Origin: Amycolatopsis tucumanensis
Lineage (GTDB): Bacteria; Actinomycetota; Actinomycetes; Mycobacteriales; Pseudonocardiaceae
Length of the DNA stretch: 64,000 bases
Direction: 5' to 3'
Assembly: GCF_021654135.1 (NCBI RefSeq)
Contig: NZ_JAKGSD010000001.1
Span: forward strand, 372,001-436,000
The position numbers and the translations under genes are program-made. Shown here one piece after another: positions 1 through 7,824 of the stretch. Numbering within the stretch: the first letter of the stretch is position 1; each line of letters opens with the position of its first letter. A model generated the notes under the pieces. That model made no database searches. It was not told the origin of the DNA and saw only the letters and a list, made by a program, of their open reading frames with translations.

Positions 1-31
1 TGAATCGGGTGCGAATACGGGGAGGCTGCGC

Positions 32-49
32 ATGGGCGGGATGCGGTGA
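32..49 (+). other. Five-codon leader mini-ORF coupled to the sigma gene
   Basis: ATG GGC GGG ATG CGG TGA lies 6 bases after GGAGG (21-25). Its TGA (47-49) overlaps the GTG (46-48) of the sigma factor. This could couple sigma translation to termination on the mini-ORF. It may also be chance. Confidence 0.3.
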
Positions 50-609
50 CGGCCGGGACCGGCCTCGGCGAGGTCCTGGACGACGCGACGCTGGTCGCGC
101 GGGCGCGGGATGGGGACGTGCGCGCCTACGAGCAGCTCGTGCGCCGCTACCAGGGCCCGATGTACCGGCTCGCGCTGCGCATGCTCGCCGCCGCCGGTGA
201 CGCCGAGGACGTGGTGCAGGAGGTGTTCCTGACCGTGTGGCGCCGCCTGGAGCAGCTCCAGGACGACGGCGCCTTCGTCGGCTGGCTGTACCGGTCGACC
301 ACGAACCGCTGCCTCAACGTGATCCGCGCCCGCCGCCCGGTCACCGACGTCGACCCGGACGACACCGAAACCCCGCGCGGCGACGCCCGGCCCGAGCGCG
401 CCGCCGAGGTGAGCGCCCAGATGGCCGCCCTGACCACGGCGCTGGCCGGGCTGACCCCGGAACAGCGGGCCTGCTGGCTGCTGCGCGAGGTGCACGGCCG
501 GTCCTACGAGGAGATCGCGGAGGCCGTGTCGGCCTCGCCCACCGCGGTCCGCGGGCGCATCGCGCGGGCCCGCGCGCAACTGGCGGAGGTGATGCGGCCA
601 TGGCGCTAG
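46..609 (+). CDS. ECF RNA polymerase sigma factor
   Basis: A 187-residue ECF (group IV) sigma factor that should direct RNA polymerase to envelope-stress promoters. Region 2 spans about residues 24-98, with DAEDVVQEVF at 52-61 as the -10 recognition part. Region 4 spans about 128-182 and holds the helix-turn-helix around YEEIAEAV. The GTG start at 46 overlaps the stop of a five-codon mini-ORF, and the nearest Shine-Dalgarno (GGAGG at 21-25) is better placed for that mini-ORF. The gene overlaps the next one by 10 bases and heads an operon of Asp23-type envelope proteins, so it probably controls that operon. The target promoter was not identified. Confidence 0.9.
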   Translation: MTAGTGLGEVLDDATLVARARDGDVRAYEQLVRRYQGPMYRLALRMLAAAGDAEDVVQEVFLTVWRRLEQLQDDGAFVGWLYRSTTNRCLNVIRARRPVTDVDPDDTETPRGDARPERAAEVSAQMAALTTALAGLTPEQRACWLLREVHGRSYEEIAEAVSASPTAVRGRIARARAQLAEVMRPWR

Positions 610-1151
610 ACCAGACCACCCACGACCTGCCGTGCGGCCGGGCGCTGGAGGACGTGTGGGACCGCCTCGACGCGGTCACCGAGCACGACCTGACCTGCCC
701 GCACTGCGCGACCGCCCGCGGCAGCCTCCTCGCGCTGCGTGACGCGACCCGCGAGCTGGCGGCCGACGAGACCCAGCCCTCGCTGGACCTGACCGGCAGG
801 ATCATGGCCGCGGTGCGCGCCGACGTGCGCCGCCACCGGGGCATGGTGCCGCTGTCCGCGCCGGAGCCCGGCACGCTCGAGGTGAGCGAGCAGGCGGTCG
901 CGGCCGTGCTGCGGTTCACCGCCGACGAGACGGACGGCATCCGCGCCCGCCGCTGCCGGGTGATCACCGGCGGGATCGAGGACGGGCAGACCCTGATCGA
1001 GGCCGAACTGTCGGTGGCCGCCGCCTACCGCGACGACCTCGCCGAGGTGCTGGCACGCCTGCGGGACCGCCTCACCGCCGCCTGCTCGTCCGCGATCGGG
1101 GTCCGGCTGGTGCGGCTGGACCTGACGGTCGACGACCTCTACGACCGCTGA
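600..1151 (+). CDS. Soluble zinc anti-sigma (ZAS) fused to an Asp23-like domain
   Basis: This 183-residue protein is probably the anti-sigma partner of the upstream ECF factor. Residues 29-36 show the H-x3-C-x2-C zinc signature of ZAS anti-sigmas (H29, C33, C36), with an extra Cys at 12. The C-terminal half (about 95-183) has the Asp23/Gls24 pattern and ends VRLDLTVDDLYDR, the same closing strand as the other Asp23 proteins of this operon. No membrane segment is visible, so it should be cytoplasmic. The ATG at 600 overlaps the end of the sigma gene, which suggests coupled translation. The ZAS call rests on spacing and context; the fusion with Asp23 is inferred from the C-terminal pattern. Confidence 0.65.
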   Translation: MALDQTTHDLPCGRALEDVWDRLDAVTEHDLTCPHCATARGSLLALRDATRELAADETQPSLDLTGRIMAAVRADVRRHRGMVPLSAPEPGTLEVSEQAVAAVLRFTADETDGIRARRCRVITGGIEDGQTLIEAELSVAAAYRDDLAEVLARLRDRLTAACSSAIGVRLVRLDLTVDDLYDR

Positions 1152-1166
1152 GGGGGGGGGGAACCG

Positions 1167-1520
1167 GTGCACGTCGAGTGGCACGTCGAGGACGCCGTGG
1201 TGGCGTCGGTGGCCGCGCACGCCGCCAGAGCGGTGCCGGGTGTGGCCCGGCTCGAACCGGGGATGGCCGGGCTGGTGCGCGGCTGGGGCCGGTCCCGGTG
1301 GCAGCAGGTCAAGGGGCTCACGCCGGCGCCCGCGGACGGTGTCGGCGTGCGGCGCGCGGGGGACGACGTGGAGGTGTGGGTGGGCATCGCCACCCGCGCC
1401 GGCACGCAGGCCGCCGCCGTCGCCAGGGCGGTGCAGCGCGAGGTGCGCGCCCGGCTGGTCCGGGACACCGGCGTCGAACCCGGCCGGGTGTCGGTGACCG
1501 TGCTGGACGTCGTCCGATGA
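1167..1520 (+). CDS. Asp23/Gls24 family envelope stress protein
   Basis: A 117-residue Asp23-type protein. The family forms cytoplasmic sheets tethered to the membrane by AmaP, which is encoded at the end of this operon. The typical pattern is visible: an opening segment EDAVVASVAAHAARAVPGV, a central V-W-V-G-I strand, a helix around VARAVQREVRARL and a closing VSVTVLDV strand. The GTG start follows a run of ten G residues (1152-1161) that serves as ribosome binding site. Its stop overlaps the next start (ATGA at 1517-1520). There is no predicted enzyme activity. Confidence 0.75.
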   Translation: MHVEWHVEDAVVASVAAHAARAVPGVARLEPGMAGLVRGWGRSRWQQVKGLTPAPADGVGVRRAGDDVEVWVGIATRAGTQAAAVARAVQREVRARLVRDTGVEPGRVSVTVLDVVR

Positions 1521-1813
1521 CCGCCCGCGCCGAGCACGTCGAGGCGATCCTGACCGCTTTGTCCGAAGTGGACGGGCTGCGCCCGGCCGCGCCCGCGGTG
1601 CGGCCGGTGGCGTCGTGGAACCCGGCCGCGCTGGCGGTCGACCTGACACCCGAGGTCGTGCGCGTGCGCCTGGTCGCCACCGCGCTGCCGCTGCCGCCAC
1701 GGCTGCGGCTGGCGGGGGACGCGGTCGCGAAGGCGCTGGTGGGAAGCGCTTACACGGAGGCGGTCATCCGGCTTGTGGTGACCGATGTGGACGGATCCGC
1801 GTTCGGCGCGTGA
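1517..1813 (+). CDS. Small Asp23-operon protein, unknown function
   Basis: A 98-residue protein translated from an ATG inside the stop of the preceding Asp23 gene. It has no signal peptide or membrane span. The central segment ALAVDLTPEVVRVRLVAT and the closing VIRLVVTDVDGSAFGA look like strands of a short or divergent Asp23-like fold, but the family match is not certain. Position and overlap place it firmly in the envelope-stress operon, probably as an accessory subunit. Confidence 0.65.
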   Translation: MTARAEHVEAILTALSEVDGLRPAAPAVRPVASWNPAALAVDLTPEVVRVRLVATALPLPPRLRLAGDAVAKALVGSAYTEAVIRLVVTDVDGSAFGA

Positions 1814-1871
1814 GGTCCGCGCGCCTGCGGTGTCGAAGAAGTGGGAACACCAACCGGAAAGGGGAGAGAAG

Positions 1872-2324
1872 ATGAGCACCGGAACCGAGGAGAAGGCCAC
1901 CGCGGTGAGCAAGCCGGCGACGAGCTCGCTGGTGACCAGCCAGGGCACCACCACGATCGCGAGCACGGTGGTGCAGAAGATCGCCGGGCTGGCGGCGCGG
2001 GAGATCCCGGGCGTGTACGACCTGGGCGGCGGCGCGGCGCGGGCGTTCAACGCGCTGCGCGAGCGGATCCCGGGCGCCAGCGGCAGCGTCGGTCAGGGCG
2101 TGTCGGTGGAGGTCGGGGAGAAGCAGGCCGCGGTGGACCTGCAGATCGTGGTCGAGTACGGGGTGTCCATCGCCGACCTGGCGCAGGCGGTGCGGGCCAA
2201 CGCGATCGGCGCGATCGAGCAGATGACCGGGCTGGAGGTCGTCGAGGTCAACATCACCGTCAACGACGTGCACCTGCCCGGCGACGACGAGCCGCAGGGC
2301 GGCGCGCCCGCGCGGGTGCAGTGA
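1872..2324 (+). CDS. Asp23/Gls24 family envelope stress response protein
   Basis: A 150-residue Asp23/Gls24 protein and the most canonical member of the set. A Ser/Thr-rich N-terminus leads into TTIASTVVQKIAGLAAREI, the classical opening helix. It is followed by VEVGEKQAAVDLQIVVEYG and the closing VVEVNITVNDVHLP. The ATG at 1872 has a strong purine-rich Shine-Dalgarno (GGAAAGGGGAGAG), so this start is preferred over upstream GTGs. In Staphylococcus the homologue lies under the membrane via AmaP, and a DUF2273-like protein is encoded in the same kind of locus, as is seen here immediately downstream. Confidence 0.9.
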   Translation: MSTGTEEKATAVSKPATSSLVTSQGTTTIASTVVQKIAGLAAREIPGVYDLGGGAARAFNALRERIPGASGSVGQGVSVEVGEKQAAVDLQIVVEYGVSIADLAQAVRANAIGAIEQMTGLEVVEVNITVNDVHLPGDDEPQGGAPARVQ

Positions 2325-2325
2325 C

Positions 2326-2502
2326 GTGAGCGCCACGATCGCCGGTCTGCTGACCGGGCTCGTCCTCGGCCTGGCCGCCGCGTTCGGCGGGTTCGGCGCG
2401 TTCCTGATCGTCGCCGTGCTGGGCGCGCTGGGCCTGCTGGTCGGCCGGGTGCTCGACGGCAAGCTCGACCTGTCCCAGTTCACCGACCGCGAGCGGAGGT
2501 GA
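2326..2502 (+). CDS. DUF2273-like small membrane protein
   Basis: A 58-residue protein starting at GTG 2326, one base after the previous stop. Residues 5-42 form a nearly uninterrupted hydrophobic hairpin (GLLTGLVLGLAAAFGGFGAF, then LIVAVLGALGLLVG). A charged tail containing DGKLDLSQFTDRERR follows. Length, topology and the ending match the DUF2273 proteins that accompany Asp23 and AmaP. It should sit in the cytoplasmic membrane. Its stop is 4 bases before the next GTG, so it is part of the operon. Confidence 0.75.
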   Translation: MSATIAGLLTGLVLGLAAAFGGFGAFLIVAVLGALGLLVGRVLDGKLDLSQFTDRERR

Positions 2503-2506
2503 GCCG

Positions 2507-2878
2507 GTGACCGTCGAAGCGCCGGAGCGGCGCGGCACCACGGTCGTGGCCGACCGGGCGGTGCAGCGCATCGCGGAACAGGTGATCACCGGGCTGGACG
2601 GGGTCGGCGGCGCGGCCCGCCGGGTGCTCGGCGTCGCCGTGGGCAGCGGTGATCCGGAGCAGCCCGCCAACGTCACCGCCCGCGTGCGGGACGGCCGGGT
2701 CAGCCTCGCCGTGGAGCTGTCGGTCGGCTACCCGGCGCCGGTCGCCCGCACCACGCGGGCGGCGCGGGAACGGCTGGTCCGGGAGGTCGGCGAGCTGACC
2801 GGGCTGGTCGTGGAGCGGGTGGACATCACGGTGACCGCGCTGCACAGCGACCGGTCGCGGGAGAGGAGCCTGTCATGA
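2507..2878 (+). CDS. Asp23/Gls24 family envelope stress protein
   Basis: A 123-residue Asp23-like protein with GTG start preceded by GGAGGTGAGCC. The opening helix is VVADRAVQRIAEQVITGLDG. The central strands run RVSLAVELSVGYPAPV, and the end is LVVERVDITVTAL, the characteristic final strand. The last four bases (ATGA) contain the start of the DUF6286 gene. It is the fourth protein of this operon with an Asp23-type pattern, counting the ZAS fusion, which points to a mixed rather than a uniform polymer. Confidence 0.82.
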   Translation: MTVEAPERRGTTVVADRAVQRIAEQVITGLDGVGGAARRVLGVAVGSGDPEQPANVTARVRDGRVSLAVELSVGYPAPVARTTRAARERLVREVGELTGLVVERVDITVTALHSDRSRERSLS

Positions 2879-3405
2879 TCCGCCGGTCCCGGCGTAGCCT
2901 GCTGGCCTCGGTGGTGGCGCTGGCCGGGGTGATCGCGTGCGCGCTGGTGGCGACCGGCGCGGTGCAGCTCCTGCTGGGCGAGCGGCCGGTGCTGGACTAC
3001 GACGCCGTCGCGGCCCGGCTGCACGCCACGCGTTGGGAAGCGCTTCCCGTGGCGATCGGCGGCGGGGTGCTCGCCGCGCTGGGCCTGGTGGTGTTGCTGG
3101 CGGCGGTGCTGCCCGGCCGCGCGCTCGTACTGCCCCTGTCGGGGGGAAGCAGTGCGCCGGTCAAGGCCGGGGCGAGCCGTCGCAGCATCACCGGCAGCCT
3201 GCGGTCGGCGGCCGAGTCCGCCGACGGGGTGGAGTCGGCGAAGGTGCGGCTGCGGCGGCGCAGTGTGACCGCGAGGGTGCGCGGCAGCCGGCTGGCCGGC
3301 GACGACGTGGCGGGCCAGGTGCGGCAGGCGGTCGAAGACCAGCTGGACCGGATCGGCCCCGCGCGGCGGCCGCGGGTGAAGGTGCACGTGAGGAGCACGC
3401 CATGA
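2875..3405 (+). CDS. DUF6286 domain membrane protein
   Basis: A 176-residue protein with two transmembrane helices, at about 8-37 and 57-80. The short extracytoplasmic loop contains LLGERPVLDYDAVAARLH. A cytoplasmic domain (about 90-176) ends RPRVKVHVRSTP. This arrangement fits the DUF6286 family of actinobacterial Asp23 operons. It overlaps its neighbours by 4 bases on both sides. It is probably a second membrane anchor for Asp23-type proteins, an inference from topology and context. Confidence 0.75.
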   Translation: MIRRSRRSLLASVVALAGVIACALVATGAVQLLLGERPVLDYDAVAARLHATRWEALPVAIGGGVLAALGLVVLLAAVLPGRALVLPLSGGSSAPVKAGASRRSITGSLRSAAESADGVESAKVRLRRRSVTARVRGSRLAGDDVAGQVRQAVEDQLDRIGPARRPRVKVHVRSTP

Positions 3406-3974
3406 CCAGCCTGAACCGTCCCGCCCGGCTCAACCGGACGCTGCTCGCGGTGATCGGGCTCGCCCTGCTCGGCGCGGGCGGGTTCGCGCTGGCCACCTCA
3501 CTCGGCTGGCTGCGCCTGCTCGACCGCTCCCAGCCCCTGGTGCCCGGCGACGACCGGCCGCCGACCTGGGTGCTGTACGTGACCGTGGTGGCGGCCGTCG
3601 TGCTGGGCCTGCTGTTCCTGCGGTGGCTGGCCGCGCAGGCGATGCGACGGCCGAAGACGCGAACCTGGCGGCTGGAAGACCATCCCGCGCACGGGGTGAC
3701 GAAACTGTCCGCGGACGCGGCCGTCGCGCCGTTCGAGTCGGAGATCGCGGCCTACCCGCAGGTGCGCTCGGCGGACGCGACGCTGTCCGGCCCGCAGGAC
3801 CGGCCGACGCTGCTGGTGACGGTGACCGCCGAACCGGGCACGGACCTGAGCGCGCTGCGGGAGCACATCGCCGACGACGGCGTGGCCCGGCTGAAGCAGG
3901 CGCTGGACCTGGCGGAACTGCCGTCGGTGATCGAGTTCCGCATCGCCGCGGAAGCCGCCGTCCGGGTGATCTAG
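3402..3974 (+). CDS. amaP: AmaP alkaline shock response membrane anchor
   Basis: A 190-residue membrane anchor. TM1 is at about 12-37 and TM2 at about 54-74, with the extracytoplasmic stretch DRSQPLVPGDDRPP between them. A cytoplasmic domain of about 110 residues follows. AmaP homologues recruit Asp23 to the membrane. It is the last gene of the envelope-stress operon (starts 600, 1167, 1517, 1872, 2326, 2507, 2875, 3402, mostly overlapping). No terminator hairpin is obvious in the 20 bases before the convergent hydrolase gene. Confidence 0.82.
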   Translation: MTSLNRPARLNRTLLAVIGLALLGAGGFALATSLGWLRLLDRSQPLVPGDDRPPTWVLYVTVVAAVVLGLLFLRWLAAQAMRRPKTRTWRLEDHPAHGVTKLSADAAVAPFESEIAAYPQVRSADATLSGPQDRPTLLVTVTAEPGTDLSALREHIADDGVARLKQALDLAELPSVIEFRIAAEAAVRVI

Positions 3975-3994
3975 ACGGCGCGTGACGGAACCGC

Positions 3995-4714
3995 CTATGC
4001 GCTCGCCGTCAGCAGACCGGCGTCGATGACCTCGGCGATGAGGGCGGCGCCGCGGCTGTTCTGGTGGATGTGGTCGGTCGTGAGCACGAGACGTCGCCGC
4101 CGCGAGATCGCGTCGAGGCTGCGGCGCAGCACCGCGCGCTGGACGAGGACGCCGACAGCCGCCGCGGGCGTCACCTCCCGGTACGGAATCGGCGGCGGGT
4201 CCGCTTGGCGCAGTTCCTCGACCTGGCGTTCGTGGAGCGGAAGGTAGGCCACCTCGTTGGTGGCGGCGACCTCGGCGATCATCCGGGTGTACGTCTGGGA
4301 CGCCTGTGCCGCTGCTCCGTCGAGTTGCTGGCCGAGTACCGGTAGCGACAGCAGACCGATCGTCGCGTCGGTCTCCGCCCGCAGCCGTGCGACGACGGCT
4401 CCCAGGCACTGTCGGAACCAGCCCGCCGACGGGCGATCGGGGAGCCGTTTGCGCTTCATGGCCTGCTCGACGGGGTAGCCGGGAAGGCTCGCCCGGGCGT
4501 CGTTGGTCCCGATCAGCACGGTGATCACATCGGGTGGGTTCCTGACGACGGCATCGAGGCGCTGCAGGAGGTTGTGGGCGAAGTCGCCGTTGACGCCGAA
4601 ACGGGCGAGCCGCACGTCACCGGGAGCGTGACGTCGTCCGAGAAGATCCAGGTAGTCGACGCTGAACTGCGCGCGGGTGAGGCTGTCGCCGAGGCAGGCG
4701 ATCCGAGTCGTCAC
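3995..4714 (-). CDS. SGNH/GDSL-type hydrolase
   Basis: A 239-residue serine esterase or lipase of the SGNH fold. Block I is GDSLTR at about 9-14 (nucleophile Ser11), the block II glycine lies in GVNGDF, block III is GTND, and a late D-H-I-H supplies the Asp/His pair. There is no signal peptide, so it should act in the cytoplasm. The GTG start (complement at 4712-4714) has GGAGGAA 6 bases upstream and is favoured over longer ORFs. It lies 149 bp downstream of the AraC gene on the same strand. The substrate cannot be read from the sequence. Confidence 0.85.
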   Translation of the reverse strand: MTTRIACLGDSLTRAQFSVDYLDLLGRRHAPGDVRLARFGVNGDFAHNLLQRLDAVVRNPPDVITVLIGTNDARASLPGYPVEQAMKRKRLPDRPSAGWFRQCLGAVVARLRAETDATIGLLSLPVLGQQLDGAAAQASQTYTRMIAEVAATNEVAYLPLHERQVEELRQADPPPIPYREVTPAAAVGVLVQRAVLRRSLDAISRRRRLVLTTDHIHQNSRGAALIAEVIDAGLLTASA

Positions 4715-4863
4715 GGCGCTTCCTCCGGGCTGGGCGTGCCGACGCCTCCGTGGACCTGGTCCACGGCCTTGCGTTCCGGGTTGACGAGTCTCATGCCGAC
4801 GATCGTCCACGACAGCTTTCGGGCAGTCTTGAAGAAAAGAGAACAGAAGCCGGTGGGCTGGGG

Positions 4864-5700
4864 CTACCCGGCTCCGAGGAGGACTTCGCTGCGGCGCCAG
4901 GCCGTCGGCGATCGGCCCGTGAACTCGCGCCAGTCCCGAACGAGGTGGGCCTGGTCGGCGAAGCCCGAGACGGTTGCCACCTCGGCCCAGGAGAGCGGGT
5001 TCTGCTCCGCCGCCAGTTCGTGCGCGTGCTCGAAGCGCAGGACCCGGGCGAAGGTCTTCGGCGACAGGCCCACCTCTCCGCGAAACCGCTCGCTGAGGTA
5101 CCGCCGGCTCCAGCCGAGTTCCGCCGCGACCGCCCCGACCTGGACGCAACCCCGCGCGGCGACGAGGCGGCGCCACGCCTCGGCCACCTCGGGGCGCGCC
5201 CAGCGCACCTGGTCGCCGCAGGCGCCACGGCCGACGGCCCGGAGGAGCAAATCGTCCAGCGCGGTGAACCGCGCCGCCCATGTGGTCGCCGACCGGAGCC
5301 GGTCGACCAGCTCGACCCCAAGCGCTCCGAGAAGCTCGTCAAGGGGGACCAGCCGGTGGGCGAGCTCGGCGGCGGGCATGCCGTAGATGGCCCTGGCCCC
5401 GAGCGGGGTCAGCGACACCTGAACGCCTTGCTGACGTCCGTCGTGGTGAATCGCGACGGACCGGCACATCAGACCACTGGCCACGCTGTCGAATCGGGTG
5501 ACCGGTGACCCGTCGTCAACGCCCGCCGCCACCTCCAAGGGATCTGACAGGCTGATCACCGCAGTGAGCGCGCGGCCGGGCGGGCCGCAGTGCACGCCCG
5601 TCAGGAGCCCGCGGAGGTCGAAGCCGACATACGAGTCGACGTACTCGCGCAGGGCGGGCGCCGGACGTGCGCCGATCCCGGTGGCCGCGCGGTCCTCCAT
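4864..5700 (-). CDS. AraC family transcriptional regulator
   Basis: A 278-residue AraC/XylS regulator. The N-terminal sensor half (about 1-160) is of the DUF6597/AraC-like type. The two helix-turn-helices lie at about 180-270, including VGAVAAELGWSRRYLSERF and WAEVATVSGFADQAHLVRDW. The gene precedes the SGNH hydrolase on the same strand. The 149-bp gap between them contains an unusually T-rich stretch for this genome (complement of 4815-4850), plausibly a regulated promoter for the hydrolase. Confidence 0.88.
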   Translation of the reverse strand: MEDRAATGIGARPAPALREYVDSYVGFDLRGLLTGVHCGPPGRALTAVISLSDPLEVAAGVDDGSPVTRFDSVASGLMCRSVAIHHDGRQQGVQVSLTPLGARAIYGMPAAELAHRLVPLDELLGALGVELVDRLRSATTWAARFTALDDLLLRAVGRGACGDQVRWARPEVAEAWRRLVAARGCVQVGAVAAELGWSRRYLSERFRGEVGLSPKTFARVLRFEHAHELAAEQNPLSWAEVATVSGFADQAHLVRDWREFTGRSPTAWRRSEVLLGAG

Positions 5701-5779
5701 TTCGGCAGTGTACGAGCCCCCAGCCCAGGAAGATCACCATCCACGGCTGCCGTGGCTCACGCGAGGAGGCTCCCGGTCC

Positions 5780-6160
5780 CTAGACGGGCGCCGGGGTCTG
5801 CTGCTCGTCGTAGGCGCGGCGGGCCGCGGCGATCTCGCCCCGGTACTTCTCCGCCCACGAGGTCAGCCCGACCAGCGTCTGGTGCAGCTCGCGCGCCATG
5901 TCGGTGAGCGTGTACTCCACCCGCGGCGGCACTGTCGGGTACACGGTCCGCACCAGCAGGCCGTCGCGCTCCAGTTTGCGCAGCGTCAGCGTCAGCATGC
6001 GCCGGCTGATGCCCTCCACCTCGCGCTCCAGCTCGGTGAAGCGGACCGGGCCGTGCGCGGCGGTGACCAGGATGCCGATCGCCCACTTGCCGGCGACGTG
6101 GTCGAGCACCTCGACGATGGGGCAAGCCTCGGTGACCGGGGAAGCGGTGTCAGCAGCCAT
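5780..6160 (-). CDS. HxlR-type winged-helix regulator
   Basis: A 126-residue HxlR/MarR-like regulator. It has the family opening CPIVEVLDHVAGKWAIGIL, the recognition region FTELEREVEGISRRMLTLTL, and a wing around VRTVYPTVPPRVEY. The start ATG (complement 6158-6160) is chosen because the longer upstream ORF lacks family similarity. It diverges from a DHA2 exporter gene across 200 bp and probably represses it. CAGTTAC occurs twice in that gap (6187-6193 and 6326-6332), a weak operator candidate. Confidence 0.88.
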   Translation of the reverse strand: MAADTASPVTEACPIVEVLDHVAGKWAIGILVTAAHGPVRFTELEREVEGISRRMLTLTLRKLERDGLLVRTVYPTVPPRVEYTLTDMARELHQTLVGLTSWAEKYRGEIAAARRAYDEQQTPAPV

Positions 6161-6360
6161 ACCTGGATGGTTCCACGTCCGCCCCTCAGTTACCACCCGT
6201 TCCCCCAAGCGGATCGTGACCTGCCTCACAGGGCCACCGGCGGGACCAGGAGTGGTACATCGATGTGCCTCTGGCACAGGGAACTGCCTTCTTCCCGGCA
6301 CGGCTACGGGCTCACATCATTGCCCCAGTTACAAATCGTGCCCCTTTGGAGGTCAAGGCC

Positions 6361-7824
6361 ATGTCCCTCGATCAGCCGGCAGCCCGCTCGCGGTGGCTCG
6401 CGCTCGCCGTGCTGTCCGCGCAGACGCTCATGATCGTGCTCGACCAGACGATCGTGAACGTCACCCTGCCCGCGATCCGCGACGACCTCGGCTTCACGCC
6501 GTCGAACCTGTCCTGGGTCGTCAACGCCTACCTGATCCCCTTCGGCGGGCTGCTGCTGCTCGCCGGGCGCCTCGGTGACCTGGCCGGCCGCCGCCGCGTC
6601 TTCCTCGCCGGGATGGCCGTGTTCACGCTGGCGTCGCTGCTCGCCGGGTTCGCCTGGAACCCGGAAACCCTGATGGCCGCGCGGTTCCTGCAGGGCGCCG
6701 GTGGCGCCGCGTCGACCGCGGTCGCGCTCGGCATGGTCGTCCGGCTGTTCCCGGAGCCGGCCGAACGCGCGAAGGCGCTGGGCACGTTCAGCTTCGTGCA
6801 GGCCGCGGGCGGTTCGATCGGCAGCATCGCCGGTGGCGTGCTGACCCAGGCGCTGAGCTGGCACTGGATCTTCCTGATCAACCTGCCGATCGGCCTGGTC
6901 GCCGGCGCGGTCGCGCTGCGGGTGCTGGAGAACGACCGCGGCCTCGGGCTGCGTGCCGGGGCCGACTGGCTGGGCGCGGTGCTGGTGACCGCCGCGCTGA
7001 TGCTCGGCGTCTACACCATCGTCGAGGTCGAGTCCCACGGCTGGGCGTCGGCCCACACGATCGGCTTCGGCGCGGTGTCGCTGGTGCTGCTGGCCGCGTT
7101 CGGCGTGCGCCAGGCCCGGACCCGCGACCCGCTGCTGCCGCTGCGCATCTTCGCCTCGCGTGGCCTGACCGGGGCGAACCTGACGATGGCGCTGCTGGTG
7201 TCGGCGATGTTCGGGTTCCAGTTCCTCGTCGTGCTTTACCTGCGGCAGGTGCTGGGGCTGAGCGCCCAGGCGACCGGGCTGGCGATGGTGCCGATCGCCG
7301 CGACGATCGCGCTGGTGTCGCTGGTCTTCTCGCCGCGGCTGTCCACTCGCTTCGGCGACTACAAGGTGCTGCTGGCGGGGCTGCTGGTGATCGGCGGCGG
7401 GCTGGCCTGGCTGGCCCGGGTGCCCGCCGACGGCGGCTACGCGACCGACGTGCTCGGCCCGACGGTGGCGATGGGCATCGGGTTCGGCCTGGCCATGCCC
7501 GCCCTGATGGGACTGGGCATGCGGGACGCCGCCGCCGAGGACACCGGTCTGGCCTCCGGGCTGTTCAACACCACCCAGCAGGTGGCCGGTGCGCTGGGGT
7601 TGTCGGTGCTGGCGGTGCTCGCCGCGACCCGCACCGAGTCGCTGACCGGGGTGCGGACCGAGGAGGCGCTCACCTCCGGCTACCACCTCGCCTTCTGGGT
7701 GGGCACCGGTCTCGTGGCCGCCGCGCTGGCCGTGGCCGCGGTGATGCTGCGCCCCGGCGTGGCGGCGCGACGAACGGGTGAACCCGGCGCTACCGTCCCG
7801 GATCGTGCGCTCCCACAGCTATGA
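6361..7824 (+). CDS. DHA2-family MFS drug exporter
   Basis: A 487-residue proton-coupled multidrug exporter of the EmrB/QacA (14-TM) type. It opens with LMIVLDQTIVNVTLPAIRDD, the diagnostic TM1 motif. It then shows SWVVNAYLIPFGGLLLLAGRL-type TM2, motif A GRLGDLAGRRRV, and motif C in TM5 (GGSIGSIAGG). The ATG at 6361 follows GGAGG (6348-6352). The divergent HxlR gene is the likely regulator. Its last 20 bases overlap the start of the DUF3097 gene. Confidence 0.92.
   Translation: MSLDQPAARSRWLALAVLSAQTLMIVLDQTIVNVTLPAIRDDLGFTPSNLSWVVNAYLIPFGGLLLLAGRLGDLAGRRRVFLAGMAVFTLASLLAGFAWNPETLMAARFLQGAGGAASTAVALGMVVRLFPEPAERAKALGTFSFVQAAGGSIGSIAGGVLTQALSWHWIFLINLPIGLVAGAVALRVLENDRGLGLRAGADWLGAVLVTAALMLGVYTIVEVESHGWASAHTIGFGAVSLVLLAAFGVRQARTRDPLLPLRIFASRGLTGANLTMALLVSAMFGFQFLVVLYLRQVLGLSAQATGLAMVPIAATIALVSLVFSPRLSTRFGDYKVLLAGLLVIGGGLAWLARVPADGGYATDVLGPTVAMGIGFGLAMPALMGLGMRDAAAEDTGLASGLFNTTQQVAGALGLSVLAVLAATRTESLTGVRTEEALTSGYHLAFWVGTGLVAAALAVAAVMLRPGVAARRTGEPGATVPDRALPQL

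Noticed and set aside
237..1151. Long plus-strand frame running through the sigma gene into the anti-sigma gene
   Set aside because: The first part is an out-of-frame shadow of the sigma gene; the real start is ATG 600.
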